A program made the position numbers and the translations under genes. Shown in pieces: positions 52,102 through 63,851 of a stretch of 64,000 bases of DNA. This DNA is from Limnomonas spitsbergensis. Taxonomy: Eukaryota; Chlorophyta; Chlorophyceae; Chlamydomonadales. The stretch is taken from contig JAYJMM010000076.1 of assembly GCA_037349105.1 (NCBI GenBank), positions 434,001 through 498,000 of the forward strand. The letters are read 5' to 3'. Numbering within the stretch: the stretch's first letter is position 1; every line of letters begins with the position of its first letter. Under the pieces are notes generated by a model. That model saw nothing but the letters and a program-made list of their open reading frames with translations, had not been told where the DNA came from and did no database searches.

Positions 52102-53956
52102 CTGCGTCAGGTGATATTCTTACAGCGGTACAACCTCAGTGAGCGGTACAAACTGAGTCAGCCGTACAGGTGCACAGAGTCAGCAATAAAGACGGATGCG
52201 AGCATCTACACCCTACACCCTGCACCCTGCATTGAGTCCTCAGTTATGATTAACTCTGTATATAACCAACACCCTAAACATTGGGCCTTATATCAGACAC
52301 ACCATGAAACCCTGAACCTTTACCCTAAACCTGAACCCTAAACCTTGACCCTATACCTTAACCCTTAAGCTTAACCCTATACCTTAACCCTACACCATTG
52401 ACCCTTCACCCCACACCTACCATGGCCTGCCTCCAATCGCATCAAGTCGGCTTCCCACCAGCTCCCTAAGAGTCCCTGGCTCCGTGTTCACGATGCGCTC
52501 CACCTAGCGACATGAGTGGGCGGGAAAGTTCAGATGACGCGTGACACAGTAAAGGAGCGGGTTTAGGGTTCAGGGTTTAGGGTTTAGGGGCAGCGGGTGG
52601 GAGACCACCAGTGTCCATGTTTTGTCACTCAGCTACATGTCAGCTACATGTTAGCTACATGTCAGCTACATTCTGACCTCCAACCTGAGACCCCAGGTGT
52701 GGCCATCCATGCTACTCAGGCCGCTTAGGGTGGACTCAGCACCCTAAACCCTGAACCCGCAACCTAAACCCACACCCTAAACCCACACCCCACACCCTAA
52801 CGCTTAACTAGGTGTGGCCATCCATGCTACTTAGGCCGCTGGCGCCTGGCCGGTCCAAGTTTGTTCCCACTTCAGATTTTTGGCCCATGGCCGCAAGATA
52901 GCCCGTTTAGGGTGGACCCTAGCAGCATCCTTAACCCTTAACTCTAAGCCCGTTACTCTTTTGACCACAGCCGCAGGGTAGCCCGTTTAGGGTTGACCCA
53001 GCACCCTAAACCCTGAACCCACAGTCCAGTGGTTCTTTTAGTGGGCACCAGACCACCTGTAAGGGGCCGCCGGGCGGCCAGCTCGGGGCCTATTGGGAGG
53101 AAATCCTGACCAACCTATGGCCGGTGGCCCGAGCAGCAAGCACCTTGCTGCCCCAGGCCCCCACGGCCGTGGGCCGTGATGCAGCTGAATTGTGGCTGAG
53201 GCGCACTAATAGAAACCCTGAACTTTCACTCCTCACCCTGAACCGGAAACGATGCTGCATCTCCGCCCTAGCTGTTTTGCCGTGGCACTGCCCTAGCAGA
53301 CGCTGTGCCACCCTCATCGTCTCCGCCCTAGCAGGTGCTGTGTACCTCCAACTGACGGCACGGTTGTGAATTCGGCCCAGGCTGCACTGTTTCCTTAACT
53401 CTCACGCCCCCCACGGGGCGTAGCTTTCTTCCTTTCTTTGTATCTCAGACTCTCCATAGCCGAAACCATGACGTTGTAGACATGAGCAGTGGAGGGGGCA
53501 GCAAGGAGCATCAGAGGTCACAGAGGGCACACCGGTGTGTGTATAGGATTTAGGCCTTGAGGGTTAAGGGTTTGGGGTTAAGGCCTCAAGGGCTCAGGGT
53601 TGTGGGTTTAGGCCCTAAGGGTGTAGGGTTTAGAGCCTAAACACTAAGGGTGTAGGGTTTAGGGCCTAAACCCAAAGGGTGTAGGGTTTAGGGCATAAAC
53701 CCTAAGGGTGTAAGGTTTAGGGCCTAAACCCTAAGGGTGTAAGGTTTAGGGCCTAAACCCTGAGGGTGTAGGGTTTAGGGTCAAGGGTTAAGGGGTTAAC
53801 AGTTTGCTCGCGCCACACCACACCCCCTAACGGGACTACCGGGCGGCCACACCTGGGCCATTGAGAACCTAGTCATGAATCCGAGCATTTCACTAACACA
53901 GGCCCCTAAGAGGGGCGGACTTTCGTTTCGTTTCTGTCTGTTACATTGTAACCAAC
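52102..53956. other. Non-coding stretch with telomere-like tracts
   Basis: It contains CCCTAAACCCTGAACC-type runs at about 52,195-52,400 and 52,740-52,810, and TTTAGGG runs at about 52,560-52,590. A short TAGCTACATGTCAGC cluster lies at 52,630-52,670, and an inverted dispersed element at about 53,345-53,430. A small plus-strand frame (53,124-53,369) has no protein-like features. No exon is supported. Confidence 0.65.
53555..53795. repeat. Telomere-like palindromic repeat, about 7 units
   Basis: Units of about 29 bp read AAGGGTGTAGGGTTTAGGG followed by CCTAAACCC. Arms GGGTTTAGG and CCTAAACCC are perfect complements around one G, so each unit can fold back. Confidence 0.9.
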
Positions 53957-55289
53957 CTGCACGTGGACCACGCAGAGCGCCAGCATGAGCAGGCTGTACC
54001 CATCGAAGTCGAAACCGGAGCGTAGGAGCGGTACGGTGTACAACGCACAGTACTTGTAGTACAGAGAGGCCCGGTCAGGCTCCGAAGTCAGCGCTGGCAG
54101 CACCCATGCCTGGACAGGCAGGACCGGCAAGAAGTGTGGGGGTCAGTGTTTCTTCTTCCAGCTGTCGATTCCACCCTCAGCGGGCTGCCCCTCGACCGGG
54201 CGGGCCGCCTCTACCGTACGGGGTCTAAATTGCGTTTGCTTGTGTTGCTTCTCACTCAAGTATGAGGAGTATAAATAACGCCCTAAAGAGCTCAATTTGG
54301 CCGCCACATGCCTGATCATAACCAAATCTTGACAGACTGACAGACAAGACCTAGCCATAGAGAATGGCGGGCCACGCAGGGGGCTAGCCATGCATGGGGC
54401 ATCCGACCGAAGGCCAGGTGGTAGCTGAGCTGTAGCTGAGCTGATGCTGAGCAGTAGCCGAACTGTAGCTGAGCTGTCCCTGAGTTGAAGCTTAACTTAA
54501 GCAGAGCTGTAGTTGAGCCACATGAAAATAAGCACTGGGCCAGAGCGCTTGGGGCTGGCCATGCATGGGGTTGGCCACGCATGGGGCTGGGCGGCTAGCC
54601 ATGCATGGGGCTGGCCATGCATGGGGCTGGCCATGCATGTGACGCACCACGGAGTTGACGAGCGGGACAAAGCTGGTGACAGAAGTCACCGCCCATGCCA
54701 GGTTTTCGTCTTCTTGTCCCAGCCGCTCCTGCTCCTGCTTCTGCTGCTGACTCTGCTGCTGCTTGCGCGTCGAAGCAGCTGCTGACTCGCCGCCGTCTAG
54801 CTGCCCCGTCTGTCGCTCCATGGGGGCAGATGAGGGACGGGTGGAGGGGGAGGGGGAGAAGGAGGAGGAGGAGGAGGAGGAGGAGGAGGAAGTTGTGGTG
54901 CTTGGTGGCTGATGCTGGTTGCTAGGTGGTTGCTGTTGCTGCTGTTGGCTGCGGTGTGTCATGTCGGTCGGGCCGGATACGGACTGGGCGCTCCGAGCGA
55001 GCGTCATGAGGATAGCGACACCGCTGGCCGCGACGGTGCCGACAGTGACCACCTGGTCTAGAAGTGCTGGCAGGGCGGCACGGGTCTGCGCCCTGTTGGG
55101 TCTGCGCGGCAGGTGCAGAATCAGCAGGCCACCTGCCCCGTCGCGTCTTCTCAGGCTCGAAGGCGGAGGGGAGGTGCGGTATTCAGTGTTCGATGTTGGG
55201 TACAGGCAGAGAGGTACCGGACCTGTAAATCGAGGCTGCACGCTTCGGTATGCAGCAGATGCAGAGGCGTGAAAGGCGCTAGTTTGCAT
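53957..55289 (-). CDS. Unrecognised membrane protein, probably organelle-targeted (5' exons)
   Basis: Exon 1 (55,289-54,648, 214 codons) starts at ATG and has an N-terminus rich in Ser, Ala, Arg and Pro with no acidic residue before about residue 36, consistent with a plastid or mitochondrial transit peptide. A hydrophobic segment lies at about 77-98 (VVTVGTVAASGVAILMTLA), then poly-Gln, poly-Ser and Gln-rich low complexity, then LAWAVTSVTSFVPLVNSV. It splices in phase 0 to exon 2 (54,109-53,957), which gives AWVLPALTSEP, SLYYKYCALYTVPLLRSGFD and YSLLMLALCVVHVQ. About four hydrophobic segments suggest a polytopic membrane protein; I do not recognise the family. An upstream in-frame GTG at 55,304 is less likely the start. 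The 3' end is unknown. Confidence 0.72.
54420..54660 (-). repeat. Intron of the minus gene: TAGCTGA element and CATGCATGGGGCTGGC repeats
   Basis: Five or six units of GGCCATGCATGGGGCTGG lie just inside the donor. Beyond them is a TAGCTGAGCTG block with the tail AATAAGCACTGGGCCAGAGCG. The same block plus tail recurs at 63,585-63,682, so it is a dispersed repeat. Confidence 0.85.
54840..54895. repeat. GGAGGA trinucleotide tract inside exon 1
   Basis: An interrupted GAG/AGG tract on the plus strand encodes the poly-Ser run of the minus-strand protein; unstable in length by nature. Confidence 0.85.
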
Positions 55290-55814
55290 GGCGAGCCGAG
55301 TCACGGAAACGGCCCGACGGTGTCCGTGGAATCAGGAGGGTGAATCGTTATTGTGATGATGGGGCAGAGGAGCTGTAACAGGATTTCAAGGAATGAAGAT
55401 GATGGCGACCATGTGCGTGGATTTCAGATCTACGCTTGAATCAAGGAGTGAGAAAGTGTGATCTGGCAAGTCGCACGTCAACACTTCAGCAACGACCTCT
55501 TGCAACAGTGATGTATAACCGCGGTGGTATAATAGGAAAAGGTCGCCTAGCGGGACCTCCCGAGAGCCACTTTTTTGAAGGTGCGCATGAGTGTTAGAGG
55601 CACTTGAGTACAGTGGATGGAAGGTGAAAATACGTCAATTTCCCTACAAGCCATTTTAGCCATTTGAGGCTGGGCATGCGCCAATGTATGCATTTCACTT
55701 TTAAGGATGACATGGTGTCGGCTTGTAGCAAGTACCGGTAGCGACAAAATTAAAAGATTGTGGGTGAACCCATGCATGCAATCATGCATGCCCCGAAAGC
55801 TTGAAAGTTGAGTA
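55290..55814. other. Upstream region of the minus-strand gene
   Basis: Lower G/C and free of tandem arrays. It is the likely 5' untranslated and promoter region of the gene starting at 55,289, but I cannot point to a specific element. Confidence 0.5.
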
Positions 55815-55997
55815 CCGTAGTCACGGACGTGTTTCGTTATTTTCGAATTTCGTTGTTGCTTAAAAAGTCGCAGTTTTGGCGATTTTTTTGATTCGTTGCC
55901 CCTTAACATGAAAAATTCCAGTCAAAAACATTTTCACGACTGATTTCGTTGCTCCTTGTAAAACGATCAAAATAACGAAATACGTCCGTGACTACGG
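55815..55997. mobile_element. 183-bp MITE with terminal inverted repeats and TA target duplication
   Basis: Left end CCGTAGTCACGGACGTGTTT and right end AAATACGTCCGTGACTACGG are inverted repeats about 28-30 bases long with one mismatch (CGTGTTTCG against CGTATTTCG). TA flanks both sides (55,813-55,814 and 55,998-55,999). No coding capacity. TA target sites and the size suit a Tc1/mariner-type non-autonomous element. Confidence 0.88.
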
Positions 55998-57120
55998 TAA
56001 TTTGTAAAATAATGAATGAGTGCGTGTCAATGCTGCTTACCGTACTAGAGAGTTTCCAGCTAAATGGCGACTGACAGGAGGCCAGTTACGTTTTTGCACC
56101 CCAAAGTCCTGGTGGCTCCGGCCCAGCAGCCTGTCAAACGTAATATATCAGAGGGGCACTAGTGCACTCAAGGATTAACATGGCCAGTTCCTTTTGTGCC
56201 CATTGTTGGTATGCAACCCGGGTGCCTTCTCCCATGACTTTCCTGGCTCGCTTTTTGTTTGCCGACGTGCGAGCAAATGTACTTTATGCTGCTAGAGACG
56301 GCACTCCGGTACCGCGATTCACGGTTATCGTTTCGTGATGCACAGGTGCAGTACACCCGCATGGCCCTCTTCCTTTTAGTGTCTTCTTTTCTCCATTCTG
56401 AACAGTTGGGCGTATACGCGGCCGAGCTTTGAGCGGGCCCAGAGGTGTAACGTCATTGACCCGCTTGGCCGCATCCATGCCGATAATTTCGACGGTCTCT
56501 CTGTCCACCTAACACCTCACCAATCAATCCAGACGGTCGATGCCAGGTAAGAATACAGAAGACTCACGGCGTGACAACCATACAGGAAATCAGCATCGAA
56601 GGGCCAACGTCCGCCATTTTTACGGGGATATGATGTATCATTCATTCATGATAACAGGGTTCTATGTTCTGGCTTACATATGACATTTGAACGGTACACT
56701 CCCAAAACGTCTTTACACTCACACCAGCCACCGGTTCAACATTGGTCACTCATATTATAGATATGGTACATGCAGCGTACTTTCCAGCCAGCAGTTCATC
56801 AGTGCTGCCAGGAGCCCCACAGATCTGCCAGCCCATGTACAGTGGGCCCCTCCATTTCCCCGTCCCAGGGTCAATTATGTACAACAGATGCAGCGTTGGA
56901 ACCTGTACAACAAGCAGGCCTGGTCGATTCCTACTACACCCCAATGACGCCACATGCCCTGCTTTGCATCAGTACCCGTGCGGTCCCGCAAACTTTCACT
57001 CCATTCCATGCCCCTGCGGGCTTTTGTTGCCATGATTCGACTCATCGCCCCGATTTCAGCACCCCTGCGGTCCTGCAATTTTGCATTCCATTTCATGCTC
57101 CTGCCATGCCATGAAACGAC
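55998..57120. other. Intergenic DNA with an inverted dispersed-repeat copy
   Basis: At about 56,410-56,470 the minus strand carries the GTCAATGACGTTACACCTCT...GCTCGGCCGCGTA element found near 22,260 and 25,776. At 56,950-57,120 the block CGACTCATCGCCCC...CACCCCTGCGGTCCTGCA recurs; it resembles the stop-codon region of the exon at 57,121. No exon seen. Confidence 0.6.
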
Positions 57121-57279
57121 TCATCGCCCCTGCACCGCCTCCTCCTGCTTCTTCTTGGGGAGCGGGATCTCGCACGCCACATCAGCGTCGCCGCACAAGC
57201 TGACCTCCTCCTTCCCCTTTCTCGCCAGAATGATGTCCAGGCCCTCCCTCCCAGTCACCTCCATCCTGCTCAAGTGCAT
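57121..57279 (-). CDS. Short minus-strand terminal exon, function unknown
   Basis: The minus strand reads MHLSRMEVTGREGLDIILAR, then KGKEEVSLCGDADVACEIPL and a Lys/Glu-rich tail ending in TGA (57,123-57,121). CACTTGAGCAG before GATGGAGG at 57,265 could be an acceptor, making 57,265-57,121 a last exon. Alternatively it begins at the ATG at 57,279. It is protein-like but short. It may belong to the gene with the exon at 63,851-63,735, with the minisatellites in between as intron; that link is inference. Confidence 0.45.
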   Translation of the reverse strand: MHLSRMEVTGREGLDIILARKGKEEVSLCGDADVACEIPLPKKKQEEAVQGR

Positions 57280-58255
57280 GGCAGTGCGTCACCATCAGAT
57301 CCAAAGCAGGCTGGCAGCTAAAACGCAACAGTCTTATCAATGCATAACCAAGGCCCCTCGAAATGCCTCACGAGCCCCGTCTCAATTCTCATGCCCTGAA
57401 TCCATTCCCCCTTTTTGCCCTGAATCCGTTTCACCCTTTTTGCACTGAAGCTACTTCCCCCTTGTTACCCTCAGTTTCTGTTTCTCCCCCCTTAAAGACC
57501 GAAAGTTCTCTTTCTTCCCAGAAGTTAAACAAGCCTAAACCCTTAATCCTAAACCCTTTCTCATACCATTTCACACATGTACTTGGCCCAGAAGTTAAAC
57601 AAGCCTAAATCTCAACCCATACTCATACCCTTTCACACCTGTACTTGGCCCAAAAGTTATACAAGGACTCAGCCAAGCGACCAACCGGCTCGTACCTGCG
57701 TCCACACAAACATAAAGTCAGACATGGTGGTTGCTGTTATACGTTGAAATGACGAGGCTTTGCTTTAAATTAGGGTTCAGGGTTCAGAAATCCACAATAT
57801 GGTTCTGCAGGTTGCAGAGGGAGATATTGGACTTAAATTAGTAAAATAGTCAATTCGTAAATTAGGATTCAGGGTACAAAACCCCTTTGGGATTCCCAGT
57901 GCACATGTCTGAACCCCCAACCCTACAGGAGCATGTAAAACCTGAAGCTCTCCGAAACCCCAGATTCAGGGTACAGGGGCCTCCAGGGTTCACAGGGCAC
58001 ATTTCGAAACCCTAGACAATGAACCCCACAGGATCTTAAGAGGCCTTACATCCGAACAAGAGTTTGTAATTCATTTAATTCAAACCGGTAAAAATGTTTG
58101 TGCACATCCTCGGGGCACCACACATGGTGTCCATGCACGAGGCCTCACTGACTCACTGTGTTCATGCCCGCCCCCCACACATAGTGTCTATGACCGGCCC
58201 AACATGCCAGGTTTATTCCAAACATGCCATGTTCATTCCAAACATGCCTTTTTAT
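57280..58255. other. Non-coding, CCCTAAA-like motifs and short duplications
   Basis: At about 57,500-57,660 a 70-bp block (CTCATACCCTTTCACACCTG...AAGTTAAACAAGCCTAAA) is doubled. GGGTTCAGGGT motifs appear around 57,770-58,030. No exon seen. Confidence 0.65.
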
Positions 58256-59545
58256 GCCTGACACACGGTGTCCATGCCCGGCCCCAACACATGCCATGTC
58301 CATGCCCGGCCTCAATACATGCCACGTCCATGCCAGGCCTCAATACATGCCACGTCCATGCCAGGCCCCAATACATGCCATGTCCATGCCCGGCCCCAAT
58401 ACATGCCATGTCCATGCCCGGCCCCAATACATGCCATGTTCATGCCCGGCCTCAATACATGCCATGTCCATGCCAGGCCCCAATACATGCCATGTTCATG
58501 CCCGGCCTCAATACATGCCATGTCCATGCCCGGCCCCAATACATGCCATGTTCATGCCCGGCCTCAATACATGCCATGTCCATGCCAGGCCCCAATACAT
58601 GCCATGTTCATGCCCGGCCCCAATACATGCCATGTCCATGCCCGGCCCCAATACATGCCATGTTCATGCCCGGCCTCAATACATGCCATGTCCATGCCAG
58701 GCCCCAATACATGCCATGTCCATGCCCGGCCCCAACACATGCCATGTCCATGCCCGGCCTCAATACATGCCACGTCCATGCCAGGCCCCAATACATGCCA
58801 TGTCCATGCCAGGCCCCAATACATGCCATGTCCATGCCCGGCCCCAATACATGCCATGTCCATGCCCGGCCCCAATACATGCCATGTCCATGCCCGGCCC
58901 CAATACATGCCATGTCCATGCCCGGCCCCAATACATGCCATGTTCATGCCCGGCCTCAATACATGCCATGTCCATGCCCGGCCTCAATACATGCCACGTC
59001 CATGCCAGGCCCCAATACATGCCATGTTCATGCCCCGCCCCAATACATGCCATGTCCATGCCCGGCCCCAATACATGCCATGTCCATGCCCGGCCCCAAT
59101 ACATGCCATGTCCATGCCCGGCCCCAATACATGCCATGTCCATGCCCGGCCCCAATACATGCCATGTTCATGCCCGGCCCCAATACATGCCATGTCCATG
59201 CCCGGCCCCAATACATGCCATGTCCATGCCCGGCCCCAATACATGCCATGTTCATGCCCGGCCCCAATACATGCCATGTCCATGCCCGGCCCCAATACAT
59301 GCCATGTCCATGCCCGGCCCCAATACATGCCATGTCCATGCCCGGCCCCAATACATGCCATGTCCATGCCCGGCCTCAATACATGCCATGTCCATGCCCG
59401 GCCCCAATACATGCCATGTCCATGCCCGGCCCCAATACATGCCATGTCCATGCCCGGCCCCAATACATGCCATGTTCATGCCCGGCCCCAATACATGCCA
59501 TGTTCATGCCCGGCCCCAATACATGCCATGTTCATACCCGGCCCC
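58256..59545. repeat. 28-bp minisatellite, block 1, about 45 copies
   Basis: The unit is CCATGTCCATGCCCGGCCCC followed by AATACATG, with CCATGTTC, GCCTCAAT and TGCCAGG variants. Spurious open frames appear in most phases. Confidence 0.97.
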
Positions 59546-59814
59546 CGGTGTTGATGATCAGCCCCCACACATCATGTCCTCGCCCAGCCCAACATGCCGT
59601 GCTTATGCCTGGCCTGACACACGGTGTTGATGCCCAGCCCCCACACATCATGTCCACGGCCGGCCCAACATGCCGTGCTTATGCCTGGCCTGACACACGG
59701 TGTTGATGCCCAGCCCCCACACATCATGTCCACGCCCGGCCCAACATGCCGTGCTTATGCCTGGCCTGACACACGGTGTTGATGATCAGCCCCCACACAT
59801 CATGTCCACGCCCG
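59546..59814. repeat. Three 76-bp units inserted between 28-bp blocks
   Basis: Units contain CCCCCACACATCATGTCC, CGCCCGGCCCAACATGCCGT and GCCTGGCCTGACACACGGTG. They are the same family as the large array at 61,595-63,480. Confidence 0.95.
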
Positions 59815-61594
59815 GCCCCAATACATGCCATGTCCATGCCCGGCCCCAATACATGCCATGTCCATGCCCGGCCCCAATACATGCCATGTTCATGCCCGGC
59901 CTCAATACATGCCATGTTCATGCCCGGCCTCAATACATGCCATGTCCATGCCCGGCCTCAATACATGCCATGTCCATGCCCGGCCCCAATACATGCCATG
60001 TCCATGCCCGGCCCCAATACATGCCATGTCCATGCCCGGCCCCAATACATGCCATGTCCATGCCCGGCCCCAATACATGCCATGTCAATGCCCGGCCCCA
60101 ATACATGCCATGTCCACGCCCGGCCCCAATACATGCCATGTCCATGCCCGGCCCCAATACATGCCATGTCCATGCCCGGCCCCAATACATGCCATGTCCA
60201 TGCCCGGCCCCAATACATGCCATGTCCATGCCCGGCCCCAATACATGCCATGTCCATGCCCGGCCTCAATACATGCCATGTCCATGCCCGGCCCCAATAC
60301 ATGCCATGTCCATGCCAGGCCCCAATACATGCCATGTCCATGCCCGGCCCCAATACATGCCATGTCCATGCCCGGCCCCAATACATGCCATGTCCATGCC
60401 CGGCCCCAATACATGCCATGTCCATGCCCGGCCCCAATACATGCCATGTCCATGCCCGGCCCCAATACATGCCATGTCCATGCCCGGCCCCAATACATGC
60501 CATGTCCATGCCCGGCCCCAATACATGCCATGTCCATGCCCCGCCTCAATACATGCCATGTCCATGCCCGGCCTCAATACATGCCATGTCCATGCCCGGC
60601 CCCAATACATGCCATGTCCATGCCCCGCCTCAATACATGCCATGTCCATGCCCGGCCCCAATACATGCCATGTCCATGCCCCGCCTCAATACATGCCATG
60701 TCCATGCCCGGCCTCAATACATGCCATGTCCATGCCCGGCCTCAATACATGCCATGTCCATGCCCGGCCCCAATACATGCCATGTCCATGCCCGGCCTCA
60801 ATACATGCCATGTCCATGCCAGGCCCCAATACATGCCATGTCCATGCCAGGCCTCAATACATGCCATGTCCATGCCCGGCCCCAATACATGCCATGTCCA
60901 TGCCCGGCCCCAATACATGCCATGTCCATGCCCGGCCCCAATACATGCCATGTCCATGCCCGGCCTCAATACATGCCATGTCCATGCCCGGCCTCAATAC
61001 ATGCCATGTCCATGCCTGGCCCCAATACATGCCATGTCCATGCCTGGCCCCAATACATACCATGTCCATGCCCGGCCCCAATACATGCCATGTCCATGCC
61101 CGGCCTCAATACATGCCATGTCCATGCCCGGCCCCAATACATGCCATGTCCATGCCCGGCCCCAATACATGCCATGTCCATGCCCGGCCCCAATACATGC
61201 CATGTCCATGCCCGGCCCCAATACATGCCATGTCCATGCCCGGCCTCAATACATGCCATGTCCATGCCCGGCCCCAATACATGCCATGTCCATGCCCGGC
61301 CCCAATACATGCCATGTCCATGCCTGGCCCCAATACATGCCATGTTCATGCCCGGCCTCAATACATGCCATGTCCATGCCCGGCCTCAATACATGCCATG
61401 TCCATGCCCGGCCCCAATACATGCCATGTCCATGCCCGGCCCCAATACATGCCATGTCCATGCCCGGCCCCAATACATGCCATGTCCATGCCCGGCCCCA
61501 ATACATGCCATGTCCATGCCCGGCCCCAATACATGCCATGTCCATGCCCGGCCCCATACATGCCATGTCCATGCCCGGCCCCAATACACATCAT
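59815..61594. repeat. 28-bp minisatellite, block 2, about 63 copies
   Basis: The same unit as block 1. The shift back to 76-bp units at 61,594 occurs through a shortened unit (CCCCATACATG) and CAATACACATCATGTCC. Confidence 0.97.
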
Positions 61595-63480
61595 GTCCAC
61601 GCCCGGCCCAACATGCCGTGCTTATGCCTGGCCTGACACACGGTGTTAATGATCAGCCCCCACACAGCATGTCCACGCCCGGCCCAACATGCCGTGCTTA
61701 TGCCTGGCCTGACACACGATGTTAATGATCAGCCCCCACACATCATGTCCACGCCCGGCCCATCATGCCGTGCTTATGCCTGGCCTGACACACGGTGTTA
61801 ATGATCAGCCCCCACACATCATGTCCACGCCCGGCCCATCATGCCGTGCTTATGCCTGGCCTGACACACAGTGTTAATGCCCAGCCCCCACACATCATGT
61901 CCACGCCCGGCCCAACATGCCGTGCTTATGCCTGGCCTGACACACAGTGTTGATGCCCAGCCCCCACACATCATGTCCACGCCCGGCCCATCATGCCGTG
62001 CTTATGCCTGGCCTGACACACGGTGTTGATGCCCAGCCCTCACACATCATGTCCACGCCCGGCCCAACATGCCGTGCTTATGCCTGGCCTGACACACGGT
62101 GTTGATGATCAGCCCCCACACATCATGTCCACGCCCGGCCCATCATGCCGTGCTTATGCCTGGCCTGACACACAGTGTTAATGCCCAGCCCCCACACATC
62201 ATGTCCACGCCCGGCCCAACATGCCGTGCTTATGCCTGGCCTGACACACAGTGTTGATGCCCAGCCCCCACACATCATGTCCACGCCCGGCCCATCATGC
62301 CGTGCTTATGCCTGGCCTGACACACGGTGTTGATGCCCAGCCCTCACACATCATGTCCACGCCCGGCCCAACATGCCGTGCTTATGCCTGGCCTGACACA
62401 CGGTGTTGATGCCCAGCCCCCACACATCATGTCCACGCCCGGCCCATCATGCCGTGCTTATGCCTGGCCTGACACACAGTGTTAATGCCCAGCCCCCACA
62501 CATCATGTCCACGCCCGGCCCAACATGCCGTGCTTATGCCTGGCCTGACACACAGTGTTAATGCCCAGCCCCCACACATCATGTCCACGCCCGGCCCAAC
62601 ATGCCGTGCTTATGCCTGGCCTGACACACAGTGTTGATGCCCAGCCCCCACACATCATGTCCACGCCCGGCCCAACATGCCGTGCTTATGCCTGGCCTGA
62701 AACACGGTGTTGATGCCCAGCCCCCACACATCATGTCCACGCCCAGCCCAACATGCCATGCTTATGCCTGGCCTGACACACGGTGTTGATGCCCAGCCCC
62801 CACACATCATGTCCACGCCCGGCCCAACATGCCGTGCTTATGCCTGGCCTGACACACGGTGTTGATGCCCAGCCCCCACACATCATGTCCCCGCTCGTCC
62901 CAACATGCCGTGCTTATGCCTGGCCTGACACGCACATGGTGTCCATGCCCAGCCCCCACACATCATGTCCACGCCCGGCCCAACATGCCGTGCTTATGCA
63001 TGGCCTGATACACGGTGTTGATGCCCAGCCCCCACACATCATGTCCACGCCCGGCCCAACATGCCGTGCTTATGCATGGCCTGACACACGGTGTTGATGC
63101 CCAGCCCCCACACATCATGTCCACGCCCGGCCCAACATGCCGTGCTTATGCCTGGCCTGACACACGGTGTTGATGCCCAGCCCCCACACATCATGTCCCT
63201 GCTCGGCCCAACAAGCCGTGCTTATGCCTGGCCTGACTCGCACATGGTGTCCATGCCCAGCCCCCACACATCATGTCCACGCCCGGCCCAACATGCCGTG
63301 CTTGTGCCTGGCCTGACACACGGTGTTGATGATCAGCCCCCACACATCATGTCCACGCCCGGCCCAACATGCCGTGCTTATGCCTGGCCTGACACACGGT
63401 GTTGATGATCAGCCCTCACACATCATGTCCACGCCCGGCCCAACATGCCGTGCTTATGCCTGGCCTGAAACATGGTGTTG
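61595..63480. repeat. 76-bp minisatellite, about 25 copies
   Basis: Variants alternate between TTGATGCCCAGCCC, TTGATGATCAGCCC and TTAATGCCCAGCCC. The unit shares GTCCA.GCCCGGCCC with the 28-bp repeat, so the two are probably related by descent. Confidence 0.96.
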
Positions 63481-63734
63481 ATGCCCAGCCCCCACACATG
63501 GTGCACATGCCGTGCTTATGCCCGAAAACAAGCGGTGCACATGTTGCATGCAAACCACTCAGTGATGGCATACACGTAACTGAGCAGTAGCCGAACAGTA
63601 GCTGAGCTGTCGCTGAGCTCTGGGTTACCTTGATCAAAGCTGCAGGTGAGCTACATGAAGATAAGCACTGGGCCAGAGCGCAGACATGCCACCCACTTAC
63701 CAATGGGGTTTAGGGTTAAGGGTTTGGGGGTTAC

Positions 63735-63851
63735 CCACTTTGTGACGGCGTACACGTAGCCTAGCCCGACGGCCTCATACAGCAGCCGGAAGACCTCGAC
63801 GCCCACGACAATCCGGCCAGCAGACGTGACAGCGTGGATCTTGCGCATTGC
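63735..63851 (-). CDS. Minus-strand exon of an unrecognised gene
   Basis: Acceptor CCCCACGCAG, 39 codons in phase 0, donor TGG/GTAACC. It reads AMRKIHAVTSAGRIVVGVEV, FRLLYEAVGLGYVYAVTKW, a mixed hydrophobic and basic segment that looks like part of a compact or membrane-associated domain. The gene must continue upstream beyond the window's right edge. Downstream it may reach the exon at 57,265-57,121 across the 28/76-bp minisatellites. I do not recognise the family. Confidence 0.6.

Noticed and set aside
53124..53369. 81-residue plus-strand frame
   Set aside because: No domain-like pattern, no splice context, and it overlaps an inverted dispersed repeat.
58204..61725. Several Met/Pro/His/Cys-rich frames of 400-650 residues
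   Set aside because: A 28-bp repeat is open in most frames because the unit lacks stops in those phases; frames overlap and are mutually incompatible.
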